Assembly: GCF_001620365.2 (NCBI RefSeq)
Contig: NZ_LQMT02000034.1
Coordinates: 124,001 to 188,000 of the forward strand
Origin: Amycolatopsis keratiniphila subsp. keratiniphila
GTDB lineage: Bacteria > Actinomycetota > Actinomycetes > Mycobacteriales > Pseudonocardiaceae
Direction: 5' to 3'
DNA length: 64,000 bases
Of the stretch, positions 53,945-62,525 are shown piece after piece. Position 1 is the first letter of the stretch, and every line of letters begins with the position of its first letter. A program made the translations under genes and the position numbers. The notes under the pieces are model-generated. The model was not told the DNA's origin, did no database searches, and saw nothing but the letters and a program-made list of their open reading frames with translations.

Positions 53945-56122
53945 ATGAACGAGAGAGCCACGTTCGGAGCGGAGTTGCGCCGCCGTCGCAAAGCGGCGGG
54001 CCTTTCGCTCACCGAACTCGCCGCCCGCACTCACTACAGCAAGGGTTACCTCAGCAAAGTCGAGACCGGCCTTTCCGCGCCGAACCCGGCACTCGCCGCG
54101 TTGTGCGAAACGGAACTCGGCGCGGAAGGAGAACTGAAACCGCTGCTGCCCGGCGAACCCGTGCGGCGCCGGACACGGCCGGACGTCAGACCGTCCGGCC
54201 TGCCACCGGCGACCGCCTCCTTCACCGGGCGGACGGCCGAACTGCGCGCGATCCGCGCGGCGCTCGAAGCCGACGGGGGCGTCTGCGTCGTGTCCGGTAT
54301 GGGCGGTGTCGGCAAAACGGAACTGGCGGTGCGGTGCGCGCACCGGCTGGAATCCGGCTTCGCCGACGGCTGCCTTTTCGTCGACCTGCGCGACGAAGCC
54401 GGCGAACCGGCCGCGGTGCACGACAGGCTGCTGCGCGTGCTCGGCGTCCCGGCGGACCGTATCCCGGCCGAACCGGCCGATCGCGCGGCGCTGTACCGGT
54501 CCCGGCTTCGCGGCCGCAGCCTGCTGCTGGTGCTCGACAACGCGGTCAGCGCGGCGCAGGTGCGTCCGCTGCTTCCCGCCGAACCGAAATGCCGCGTGCT
54601 GATCACCTCCAGGTCCAGGCTGAGCGCGCTCGACGACGCCACGCACGTCTCCTTGGACATGCTCCCGCTCGACACGGCGGTGGACCTCTTCACCACGGTC
54701 ACCGGCGTCCCCGCCGGGCCCGCGGTCACCAGGGTGGTCCGGCGGTGCGCCCGGCTCCCCCTCGCGATCCGGATCGCGGCGGCGCGGCTTCGCGCGCATG
54801 CCGCGTGGGACGTCGTGGAACTCGACCGGCGGCTGGCGGACGAATCGGCCCGCCTCGGCGAGTTGGACGACGGCGAACGCTCGCTCGCCGCCGCGTTCCG
54901 GCTGTCCGTCCAGCAGTTGAGCTCCGCCGAGTCGCGACTTTTCGGGCTGCTCACCGTCCATCCCGGAACCGACGTCGACGTCCGTACCGCGAGCGCGTTG
55001 AGCGCGCTTCCGTTCCGGGAGGCCGATCGGCTGCTGGACCGTTTGCACGAAGCCCATCTGCTCACCCAGCCGGACTCCGACCGTTACGGATTCCATGACC
55101 TGTTGCGCGCGTTCGCCACCGAATTCGTGCTCACCGACGCGGAGGACGGAATGAAAGCCTTCAGCAGACTCGCCGATTTCGCCGTGCGGACCGCCGCGCG
55201 AGCCGACCGGGAGCTCACCCCGCACCGCTACGTCCCGGAGATCGTCTTCGACCCCGGCGTGCCGGAACCGGCCAGGCTGGACGACGGCGAGATGGCGATG
55301 TCCTGGTTTCGCGCCGAATGGCCCGGCCTGGTGGCCCTGTGCCGGAGGGCGGGTGAACGCGGCGAGCACGAGAGATGCTGGCAGCTCGCCTTCTTCCTCC
55401 GCGATTTCTTCTTCGTGGCCAAGCTCTGGGACCCCTGGCTGGCGACCCATCGATGGGCGCGTTCGTCCGCCGAGGCGCTCGGGGACACCTGGGCGCTGGC
55501 CACCACCACCGCCAACCTCGGGGTCGCGCACGTCGATCGTGGCGACCTCGACGAGGCCTCGGCGTGCTACGGCGAAGCGCTCGCGCTGTTCCGGCGGATC
55601 GGCGACGGGCACGGCGAGACCACCACCCTCGCGCACAACGGCTGGGCCGAGCATTACCGGGGCCACCACGACGACGCCTTGCGGAATCTCCGGCAGGCGC
55701 ACGCGTCCTACGTCCGCGACGGCAATCGCCGCAACGCCGCGATCACCGAGCGCGGGATCGCGCTGGTGCTGACCGCGCTGGGGCGGTCCGAAGAGGCCGC
55801 CGCCATAGCCACCGGGACGCTGGCCGTCTTCGACGAACTGGGGCTGGACCTCGACGCCGCCATGGCGCTCAATTGCCTGGGCTGGGCCTGGTATCACGCC
55901 GGGCGCCAGGACCTGGCCGCCTCGGCCTATCGTGCCGCCGCGGACCGGGCGGAGGCCTGCGGAAGCCGGTACGAAGCCGCGCGCGCCTACACCGGCCTCG
56001 GCAATGTCGCGGCCGCTGAAGGCTCCGCCGAACTGGCGGCCGGCCTGTGGGATCGCGCCGACGAGAACCATGCCGGCCTCGATCAGGTGATGGTGGGCGA
56101 AGCGCGGGTAAGGATGGCGTGA
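53945..56122 (+). CDS. XRE / NB-ARC / TPR regulator (STAND-type)
   Basis: 725 aa. An N-terminal XRE helix-turn-helix (FGAELRRRRKAAGLSLTELAARTHYSKGYLSKVETG, about 6-42) leads to an NB-ARC NTPase with Walker A GMGGVGKT (about 119-126), Walker B LLLVLDNA (about 195-202), RNBS-B-like VLITSRSRL and the CARLPLAIRIAA (GLPL-like) motif. TPR-type repeats follow from about 480 to the end (GDLDEASACYGEALALFRRIGDG, GHHDDALRNLRQAHASYVRDG). Start ATG 53945. The architecture predicts a ligand- and NTP-gated transcription factor. Confidence 0.9.
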   Translation: MNERATFGAELRRRRKAAGLSLTELAARTHYSKGYLSKVETGLSAPNPALAALCETELGAEGELKPLLPGEPVRRRTRPDVRPSGLPPATASFTGRTAELRAIRAALEADGGVCVVSGMGGVGKTELAVRCAHRLESGFADGCLFVDLRDEAGEPAAVHDRLLRVLGVPADRIPAEPADRAALYRSRLRGRSLLLVLDNAVSAAQVRPLLPAEPKCRVLITSRSRLSALDDATHVSLDMLPLDTAVDLFTTVTGVPAGPAVTRVVRRCARLPLAIRIAAARLRAHAAWDVVELDRRLADESARLGELDDGERSLAAAFRLSVQQLSSAESRLFGLLTVHPGTDVDVRTASALSALPFREADRLLDRLHEAHLLTQPDSDRYGFHDLLRAFATEFVLTDAEDGMKAFSRLADFAVRTAARADRELTPHRYVPEIVFDPGVPEPARLDDGEMAMSWFRAEWPGLVALCRRAGERGEHERCWQLAFFLRDFFFVAKLWDPWLATHRWARSSAEALGDTWALATTTANLGVAHVDRGDLDEASACYGEALALFRRIGDGHGETTTLAHNGWAEHYRGHHDDALRNLRQAHASYVRDGNRRNAAITERGIALVLTALGRSEEAAAIATGTLAVFDELGLDLDAAMALNCLGWAWYHAGRQDLAASAYRAAADRAEACGSRYEAARAYTGLGNVAAAEGSAELAAGLWDRADENHAGLDQVMVGEARVRMA

Positions 56123-56270
56123 CCAGCGAGGCGTCGCTCAACCGGCGTAACGGGCCGCGGGGCTGCTACGGTTGGCCTGTCGCGGTTCAGACACCAGCCG
56201 CCGGATCCCTTCATTCGGGTCCGGCATGCCCACGGGCGGCTGCCGGCCCCCGCACCGGCAAGGAGTCAAC

Positions 56271-56672
56271 TTGACCGACTACCGCGCTCCCGCATCCGAT
56301 CCGCCTCGTTCGACACGAAGGTTCGTGTCCCCGCTCGACATCTCGATCACGGCTTCCGCCACCGACACGGTGGTCACCGTGACCGGCGAAATCGACATCA
56401 GCGTCTCCGACGACCTGCGCAGGGCGTTGGACGAGGAGCTGCGCTTCAAGCCGGGGGTGCTGATCGCCGATCTGTCCGCGGTCACTTTCTGTGATTCGTC
56501 CGGATTCACCGTCTTCGTGCAGACCCGTGCGAACGCCGAGGAAGCCGGCGTTCCGTTCGTCCTGGTCACCCAGGAGCGGGCCCTGCTGCGCCCAATGTCG
56601 CTGCTCGGCCTCGACGCGGTGCTCACCGTGCACCCGACCCTCGATTCGGCACGGGACGTGCTCACGCACTGA
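56271..56672 (+). CDS. STAS domain anti-sigma factor antagonist-like protein
   Basis: 133 aa. TTG 56271 is chosen because AAGGAG lies 6 nt upstream (56259-56264) and no ATG or GTG fits. The STAS fold is seen as VVTVTGEIDISVSDDLRRALDEELRFKPGVLIADLSAVTFCDSSGFTVFVQTRANAEEAG (residues about 35-95). Ser in DLSAVTFCDSSG is the usual phosphorylation site of SpoIIAA/RsbV-like proteins. It probably binds an anti-sigma kinase; no kinase is in the window. Confidence 0.88.
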   Translation: MTDYRAPASDPPRSTRRFVSPLDISITASATDTVVTVTGEIDISVSDDLRRALDEELRFKPGVLIADLSAVTFCDSSGFTVFVQTRANAEEAGVPFVLVTQERALLRPMSLLGLDAVLTVHPTLDSARDVLTH

Positions 56673-56694
56673 CCAGCTGTCATGATGGGCGGTT

Positions 56695-57945
56695 GTGACG
56701 GATGACAAGGATCCAGGCTTCCGTATCGGCGGCCGCCCACTGGCGGAGCGGCTGACCGAAGTCCTGCCTTCGCTCGCGAAGACGGTGCTCTCCGAGATCG
56801 TCCTCCGGATCCCGGAGTACGGCCTGCTGCCCGCCGAGGAACTCAGCGGCGACATCACACATGTGATCGAGCAGAACCTGCGTTCCTTCATCGACACTCT
56901 GCGCACCGGGGCCACGCCGTCACGGCCGGAACTCGACTTCCTCCGCGAATCGGCGGCCCGGCGCGCGGAGGAGGGCATCCCGATCGACATCGTGCTCACC
57001 GCGTACCACATCGGCATCCAGGTGGTCTGGGCGTCGCTGACGCCGGACGCGCGGCCGGACGAGGTCGCCGACGTCCTCGCCGTCAACGCGCTCACCCTGC
57101 GCTATCTGGAGGTGGTCACGCCCGCGGTCGGCGCGGGTTACCTCGACGAACGCCGGACGATGTTCGACGACGAGCGGTCGGCGCGGCACACGGTGCTCTC
57201 CGCGCTGCTCGACGGCGAACCCGCGGAAGTCGCGGCGGGACAGGCGGGCCTGCGGCTGCCGCCGTGCTACATCGTCCTCGCGGCGTCGGTCGGGGCACAT
57301 CCGGACGAGGAGGTCGACGGGGTCGACCCGCTGGTCGCCGGACGCCGCAAGCTCCGGCGGCTGCGGGTCGAACTGGAGCGCCAGATCCGGGGCACCGTCC
57401 TGACTTCGCTGACGCCGGACGGCGGGCTCGCCTTGCTACCGCACGAAACCACGGCCGATGAACTGTCCACAAGGGACTGGGCGCGACTGGAGCGGGTCCT
57501 CGCCGACGTCGCCCGTACGGCGGGCGCCGAAGTCATCGCCGGGACCGCCGCGGCCGAGCCGTCCGGTGTGCCCGCCGCGGCGAGGCTCGCACAGGACGTG
57601 CTCGCGGTCGCCACCGGATCCGGGCGGCCACCCGGGCTGTACCGGCTCGACGACGTCCTGCTCGAATACCAGCTTTCGCGCCCGGGCCCCGCGCTCGACC
57701 GGCTGGCCACCCGGCTGACACCGCTGGACGGCAACGAGGAACTCCTGCAGACGTTGAAGACCTTCCTCGACCGGGGAGGCCGCCGGCAGGCCGCCGCGGC
57801 CCTGCACGTGCACCCCAACACCGTCGACTACCGGCTGCGCCGGATCGCCGATCTCACCGGGCTGGACCCCACCCGGCTCGAACACATCGCCCTGCTGAAC
57901 GCGGCCCTTTCGGCTCGCGCCCTTGTGACGCGTCACAGCACGTGA
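56695..57945 (+). CDS. PucR family transcriptional regulator (CdaR-type)
   Basis: 416 aa from GTG 56695. The N-terminal half is a helical sensor-like domain (PSLAKTVLSEIVLRIPEYGLLPAEELSGDITHVIEQNLRSFIDTL). The C-terminus has the PucR helix-turn-helix LLQTLKTFLDRGGRRQAAAALHVHPNTVDYRLRRIADLTGLDPTRLE, the usual end of this family. It lies 22 nt after the STAS gene, so the two may be cotranscribed. It overlaps the convergent STAS gene by 13 bp. Confidence 0.9.
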   Translation: MTDDKDPGFRIGGRPLAERLTEVLPSLAKTVLSEIVLRIPEYGLLPAEELSGDITHVIEQNLRSFIDTLRTGATPSRPELDFLRESAARRAEEGIPIDIVLTAYHIGIQVVWASLTPDARPDEVADVLAVNALTLRYLEVVTPAVGAGYLDERRTMFDDERSARHTVLSALLDGEPAEVAAGQAGLRLPPCYIVLAASVGAHPDEEVDGVDPLVAGRRKLRRLRVELERQIRGTVLTSLTPDGGLALLPHETTADELSTRDWARLERVLADVARTAGAEVIAGTAAAEPSGVPAAARLAQDVLAVATGSGRPPGLYRLDDVLLEYQLSRPGPALDRLATRLTPLDGNEELLQTLKTFLDRGGRRQAAAALHVHPNTVDYRLRRIADLTGLDPTRLEHIALLNAALSARALVTRHST

Positions 57946-58331
57946 AGGGTTCCGCTCGGGCAAAGACCGAGCAGGCGGCAGGCGGACCGGCATTCACCCG
58001 CGAAGACGAACAGCTCCGTTCCCGTTTCGTCGGCGAGCAACTGCGCCCGTTCGAGCGCCCGGATACCCGACACCCCGAAGAACTCAAGCTCGGACAGGTT
58101 GACGATCACCGTGGTGCCGCTGCCGTGCAGCCGCTGGTCGAGCATCTCCCAGAGGCGGGGCGCGGTCCCGAGGTCGACCTGTCCGTTCATCTTGACGACG
58201 GTGGTCCCCCTGGTCGGCCTGCTCACGTGCAGCCGCAGGCGTACCCGTTGTTCTTCGAGCGCCCGCCGTTCGGAGGCCGCTGAGAAGGCGCGCTTCTTGT
58301 CAAGCGCGCGGGGCGTTGACAGGGAAGTCAT
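57933..58331 (-). CDS. STAS domain protein (anti-sigma antagonist-like), second copy
   Basis: 132 aa. The basic N-terminus (LDKKRAFSAASERRALEEQRVRLRLHVSRPTRG) precedes a STAS domain: VVKMNGQVDLGTAPRLWEMLDQRLHGSGTTVIVNLSELEFFGVSGIRALERAQLLADETG. ATG 58331 is the best start, though its SD is weak. The Ser in FFGVSGIRAL is at the phosphorylation position. It is convergent with the PucR gene (13-bp overlap). Confidence 0.82.
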   Translation of the reverse strand: MTSLSTPRALDKKRAFSAASERRALEEQRVRLRLHVSRPTRGTTVVKMNGQVDLGTAPRLWEMLDQRLHGSGTTVIVNLSELEFFGVSGIRALERAQLLADETGTELFVFAGECRSACRLLGLCPSGTLHVL

Positions 58332-58426
58332 ACACGAGAGGTACCCAGGCACGCGGACCGGCGAAACGGCGTCCGCTTGAAGCCCCCGGAAAGCGGGTAC
58401 CACCAGCGGGTCGGAGGTGATGTCCC

Positions 58427-59365
58427 ATGTCCGCTGAACAGACCGGCCACGGGCCGGTGGTGATCGGTTTCGACGGATCGCCCGAGGCCCGCCGTGCCGT
58501 CCGCTGGGCGGTCGCCGAGGCGAAGACCCGCGGCCTCGGCGTGATCCTCGCGTACTGCACCCACGACCGGCTTCCCCCACCCGGGTCGGACCCGGTCGCG
58601 ACACCGCTGAACGAGGCGGTCCCCCAGGCCGCCGACGAAGCCGCGGAAGTAGAACCCTCCCGGCGGCAGCTCGCCTCGATGGCCGAAGCGCTGAAACGCT
58701 CCGACCCGGACCTCGACGTCCGCACGGCCGTGCGCGGCGGCATCCCGGAGCAGGTCCTGACCTCGGTCGCCGACGAGGCCGACGCGGCGATGATCGTGCT
58801 CGGCGAATCCCATACGGGCTTGTTCACCAGGGCCGTCCTCGGCTCGACGGAATCCGGCGTGACCAAGACCGCCGGACGTCCCGTCGTGGTCGTGCGCGGG
58901 GACGAGCCGCCGCCTGGCGGGCCGGTCATCCTCGGCACCGACGGCTCGGAACAGAGCGCGCAGGCGGCCGGGTTCGCGTTCGACTTCGCCGCCCGCCACG
59001 GGCTCACCGTGCACGCGGTCCACGTCGCGCGGATGCCGCTGTGGGGTCCCGCGAGCGAGCCGCTGCTCGGCGGGCCGGTGCTGGATCCGGCACCCGGGCT
59101 TCCCCAGGAGGTCGCCGACGAACTCGTCGGACGGCAGCTCGAGCCGTGGCGGGAGCGCTACCCGGACGTCGCCGTGGAGATGGTGCACGGGGTGGGGCCC
59201 GCCGCGCAGGCGTTGACCGTGCAATCCAGCGAAGCGGCGCTGCTGGTGCTCGGCCGGAGCGATCACGGCGATCTCCGGCGGCTCCTGCTGGGCTCGGTCA
59301 GCGACGACGCGCTGCACCACGCGCATTGCCCGGTGGCGGTGGTCCGGGCTCAGCCGGTCGGCTGA
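58427..59365 (+). CDS. Tandem universal stress protein
   Basis: 312 aa with two Usp domains (about 10-160 and 165-308). Each contains the nucleotide-binding G-2x-G-9x-G(S/T) pattern: AMIVLGESHTGLFTRAVLGSTESGVTKTAGRPVVVVRG and ALLVLGRSDHGDLRRLLLGSVSDDALHHAHCPVAVVR. A strong GGAGG lies upstream of ATG 58427. ATP-binding stress factor; partner unknown. Confidence 0.93.
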   Translation: MSAEQTGHGPVVIGFDGSPEARRAVRWAVAEAKTRGLGVILAYCTHDRLPPPGSDPVATPLNEAVPQAADEAAEVEPSRRQLASMAEALKRSDPDLDVRTAVRGGIPEQVLTSVADEADAAMIVLGESHTGLFTRAVLGSTESGVTKTAGRPVVVVRGDEPPPGGPVILGTDGSEQSAQAAGFAFDFAARHGLTVHAVHVARMPLWGPASEPLLGGPVLDPAPGLPQEVADELVGRQLEPWRERYPDVAVEMVHGVGPAAQALTVQSSEAALLVLGRSDHGDLRRLLLGSVSDDALHHAHCPVAVVRAQPVG

Positions 59366-59375
59366 GCCCGGCGTC

Positions 59376-59735
59376 TCACGAAGAAGCGAGTTCTCCGAGC
59401 GTGCGCCGCGAAACGCGGAGCTCCGCGGCCATCAGGAGGCCGCCCGTGCGGGCCTGGGCGAGCGCGTAACCGACGTCGGCGACCTTGTCCCAGGCCTCGC
59501 CGGCCGTGTCGCCCGCGCCGACGCGGCCGGCCAGCAGGCATTCTTCTAGCTGTCCCTGCAGGCCGGGCAGGACCTGAGTGAGGTCGTCGGCGAGCTGCTG
59601 CAACGCCCCGATGGTGCGGCACAGGTCCGCGGGCGAGGCCGGTTCACCCGCGCGCAGGCTGCTCTGCAGGTGACGCACGACCGACCCGGCCTGTGCGGCC
59701 AGCAGATACGGAGGCTCCTGCGACTTCGGACTCAT
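59376..59735 (-). CDS. Small soluble protein of unknown function
   Basis: 119 aa, helical (LLAAQAGSVVRHLQSSLRAGEPASPADLCRTIGALQQLADDLTQVLPGLQGQLEECLLAGRVG), with a Ser-rich end. No motif recognised. It is convergent with the Usp gene, with a 10-nt gap. ATG 59735. Confidence 0.65.
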   Translation of the reverse strand: MSPKSQEPPYLLAAQAGSVVRHLQSSLRAGEPASPADLCRTIGALQQLADDLTQVLPGLQGQLEECLLAGRVGAGDTAGEAWDKVADVGYALAQARTGGLLMAAELRVSRRTLGELASS

Positions 59736-59807
59736 TGTCCTGGAATACCCCGTGCGCGACCTGCGAAAACCAAGTTTGTGCCGAACGGGCCGGGGGTATC
59801 AGCGGTT

Positions 59808-60896
59808 GTGGACAAGGACGTACTCACCTTCGGGGTCGAGGAAGAGTTCTTCGTGGTGGACCGGGCCGGTCACCTTTCCCCGGCGGGCGACGCCGTCGTG
59901 GACGCAGCGGACGAAGAAGAGGGTGAACTCCAGCAGGAACTCACCCGCTCCCAGGCCGAATCGGCCACCGGTATCTGCACGACCCGCGAGGAGGCCGAGC
60001 GGCAGCTGACGACCCTGCGCACCGACCTGGCCGAAGCCGCCGCACGGCGGGGCTGCCGCCTGTTACCCAGCGGTAGTGCACCGCTCGCGGAAACGGTGCT
60101 GCCCGCCATCACCCCGAATCCGCGCTACGAACGGATGTCCGAACATTTCGGGGCGACCGCGCGGACCTCGCACACCTGCGGCTGTCACGTCCACATCGCC
60201 ATCCCCGATCGGGAAACCGGGATCCGGGTGATCGACCACGTGCGGCCCTTCCTGCCCGCGCTGCTGACCGTGACCGCCAATTCCGCGATCTGCGACGGAT
60301 ACGACACCGGGTACGCCAGCTGGCGTTACCAGCAATGGAACCGCTGGCCCTCGGCGGGCGCGCCGCCGCAGTTCGGCTCGCTGGACCACTACGAGAGCAT
60401 CGTCGATGCCTGGCTCCGGGCGGGCGCCATCCTCGACCGCGCGATGGTCTATTGGGACGTGAGGCTTTCCGAGAAACAGCCGACGGTGGAGTTCCGGCTC
60501 GGCGACGTCGCGGCCACCGTCGGCGACGCGGTCCTTTACGGGGTGCTGATCCGCGGCCTGGTCGGCACGATCCTCGCCTTGGAGGAACGCCCTCCGAGGC
60601 TGTCCAACGAGGTGCTGCGGGCACAGATCTGGCGCGCGTCGCGCGAAGGACTCTCCGGCCGCTGCCCGCATTTCCGGACCGGCGATCTCGCCCCGGCGAG
60701 CGAGGTGCTCGACGACGTCGTCACCTTCGCCGCCGGCGCGCTGGCCGAGACCGGAGATCTCGACTTCGTCCGCGACGGCTGCGCTCGGCTGGCCGCCGAG
60801 GGCGGCGGCGCCGATCGGCAACGGGCGCGCTTCGAGAAACGCCGCGCCCCAGAGGACGTGGTGGACCTCCTCGCGGTCCGCCCCACCCGTGCTTGA
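59808..60896 (+). CDS. Carboxylate-amine ligase, GCS2/YbdK family
   Basis: 362 aa. It starts FGVEEEFFVVDRAGHLSPAGDAVV and contains the family signature GCHVHIAIPDRETGIRVIDHVRPFLPALLTVTANSAICDGYDTGYASWRYQQWNRWPSAG (about 120-180) and SEKQPTVEFRLGDVAATV (about 225), which carry the metal- and ATP-binding residues of glutamate-cysteine-ligase-like enzymes. Start GTG 59808 has GGGGG upstream. Codon 86 (60063-60065) is TTA. Substrates unknown; glutamate plus an amine is the usual class. Confidence 0.9.
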   Translation: MDKDVLTFGVEEEFFVVDRAGHLSPAGDAVVDAADEEEGELQQELTRSQAESATGICTTREEAERQLTTLRTDLAEAAARRGCRLLPSGSAPLAETVLPAITPNPRYERMSEHFGATARTSHTCGCHVHIAIPDRETGIRVIDHVRPFLPALLTVTANSAICDGYDTGYASWRYQQWNRWPSAGAPPQFGSLDHYESIVDAWLRAGAILDRAMVYWDVRLSEKQPTVEFRLGDVAATVGDAVLYGVLIRGLVGTILALEERPPRLSNEVLRAQIWRASREGLSGRCPHFRTGDLAPASEVLDDVVTFAAGALAETGDLDFVRDGCARLAAEGGGADRQRARFEKRRAPEDVVDLLAVRPTRA

Positions 60897-60900
60897 AGCC

Positions 60901-61000
60901 GTAACTCGCGTGATCGGAAGCGGAACTCGCGTGATTGGAGCCGTATCTCGTGACTTACGGCTTCAATCACGCGAGTTACGGCCCCAATCACGCGAGTTCG
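60901..61000. repeat. Family E nested inverted repeats
   Basis: Four copies of AACTCGCGTGAT: two forward (60903 and 60924) and two in reverse (about 60966 and 60987). The inner pair forms a 22-nt stem (60924-60945 with 60956-60977, one mismatch) around a 10-nt loop; the outer pair can pair around it. It lies between the convergent ligase and hypothetical genes. Confidence 0.75.
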
Positions 61001-61004
61001 GTTT

Positions 61005-61451
61005 TCAGGTCCGGCCGAGTTCCGGCGGGCGGCGCAGTGGTCCCCAGTCCGCGTTGTGCTGCGCCCGGTCCCGGAGCAGTTCCCGGGCCTCGCCGAGGAC
61101 CGAGGTGGAGATGCGTCCGACGGGTTCGGGGTCGGTCAGCAGCGGCTCGTTGTCCGGGCCCGAGCCCACGATCCGGCCCGCCAGCACCCACGGCTTGGTC
61201 TCACGACGGCGTTCGTGGCTGAGGTGGCAGTAGTCGTAGAGCCGACGGGCCAGCCAGAGTTCGAGGGGCTGATCCCGCCACCAGGGTTCGGGATCGAGGG
61301 GATTCACCGAAAGCCCGGGCAGTTCCGCTCCGGTGAGTTCGTCCCGGCTCGTGCCGGGACGATGCTCGGGAGTCGGCGCCCATCGCACGTACAGGCCTTC
61401 CCGCCGCCGGACCAGCGCGGCGAGTTCTCCCAGTGACTCCAACCGTTCCAT
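61005..61451 (-). CDS. Conserved hypothetical protein (DUF6098-like)
   Basis: 148 aa. Notable stretches: GELAALVRRREGLYVRWAPTPEHRPGTSRDELTGAELPGLSVNPLDPEPWW and LELWLARRLYDYCHLSHERRRETKPWVLAGRIVGSGPDNEPLL. It resembles the DUF6098 family as I remember it, without a known function. Start ATG 61451 has GGAG 7 nt upstream. The nearby inverted repeats at 60901-61000 probably terminate it. Confidence 0.65.
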   Translation of the reverse strand: MERLESLGELAALVRRREGLYVRWAPTPEHRPGTSRDELTGAELPGLSVNPLDPEPWWRDQPLELWLARRLYDYCHLSHERRRETKPWVLAGRIVGSGPDNEPLLTDPEPVGRISTSVLGEARELLRDRAQHNADWGPLRRPPELGRT

Positions 61452-61601
61452 CGAGCACTCCAGGCGAAAAGTGGACGCGGTGACCGGCGCGCCGGCGTCC
61501 CTGCCCCGCCGGGGTTGCCCACGCCGGTCCACCTCACGGACGGCGGACGCACAACCTCGCTACGCCATCCGTTGTCCTCCGGTTACCCCCTCGTCACGCG
61601 G

Positions 61602-62525
61602 CTACACCGATTTCACCAGCGATCGATCCACGAGGTGGGAGATCTCCTCCAAGGCCAGCTTCGCCTCCGGGATCGAGGCCAGCATCCACGCGTGGATCAT
61701 GCCCTCGTACTCGTGGTAGCTCAGCGGCACTCCTTGCTCAGTGCACAGCGTGTGGAGGCGCCGGGCGTCGGCGAGGAGAACGTCCTTGGTTCCGATGTAG
61801 ACGGTCAGCGCCCCGAGCCCGGAAAGGTCACCGGACAGGGGACTGAGCCTGGGATCGGTACGCGGCAATGGTCCACTGTAGAGTCTCGCCGCCTCGTTCA
61901 AGCCGGTGAGCGCGAGGTACGGGTCGCGTTCGTCCAGCGCGGGTTGCGCCGGGTGGCTCATCGTCAGGTCCAGCCACGGCGACAGCAGGACGGTCTCCTT
62001 CGGCACCGGCCTGCCTTCGTCCCGCAACGCCTTGGTGAGCGCCAGCGCGATCCCCGCGCCGGCGGAGTCCCCCATCACGATCTGGTCCCCCGGCTCGACG
62101 TCCGCGGCGAACTCGTCGTAGGCGCGGCGCACGAACGCGGTGGTCTCCGGGCATTGATGGTCCGGGGCCAGCGGGTAGATCGGCACGGTGACCGAGCAGC
62201 CGGTGCGGTCGATCAGCCGCCCGAAGAACCGCCAGTGGTCGTGCTGGATCTGATGCACGTAAGCACCGCCGTGGAAGTACAGCACGTGCTTGCCGACCCC
62301 GCCGCGGCGCGGGCGGATGGTGTAGCACGGTCGTCCGTCCACTTCGGACCGCGTGACGTCGAACCGGCGCCGGATCGAGCGGATCGGCCCCTGGTCGCCC
62401 TTCGCCTGGCTGCTCTCGATGCTCCGGCGGAATCGGCCGAGGTCGGCGTACGTCCGCTTCCGCTTGGTGAGGCGCAGCCACGCGAGCAGTGACTTCGCCG
62501 TGAGACTCGTCTTAGACCTGATCAC
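61602..62525 (-). CDS. Alpha/beta hydrolase, HSL (GDSAG) family
   Basis: 307 aa. HGG oxyanion motif in LYFHGGAYVHQ (about residue 80) and nucleophile elbow GDSAGAG (about 152), the pair that defines the hormone-sensitive-lipase family. The family's acidic residue in IGTKDVLLADARRL and His in EGMIHAWM complete the triad. Start GTG 62525 is chosen; it overlaps the upstream gene by 14 nt. Likely an esterase or lipase of unknown substrate. Confidence 0.88.
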   Translation of the reverse strand: MIRSKTSLTAKSLLAWLRLTKRKRTYADLGRFRRSIESSQAKGDQGPIRSIRRRFDVTRSEVDGRPCYTIRPRRGGVGKHVLYFHGGAYVHQIQHDHWRFFGRLIDRTGCSVTVPIYPLAPDHQCPETTAFVRRAYDEFAADVEPGDQIVMGDSAGAGIALALTKALRDEGRPVPKETVLLSPWLDLTMSHPAQPALDERDPYLALTGLNEAARLYSGPLPRTDPRLSPLSGDLSGLGALTVYIGTKDVLLADARRLHTLCTEQGVPLSYHEYEGMIHAWMLASIPEAKLALEEISHLVDRSLVKSV

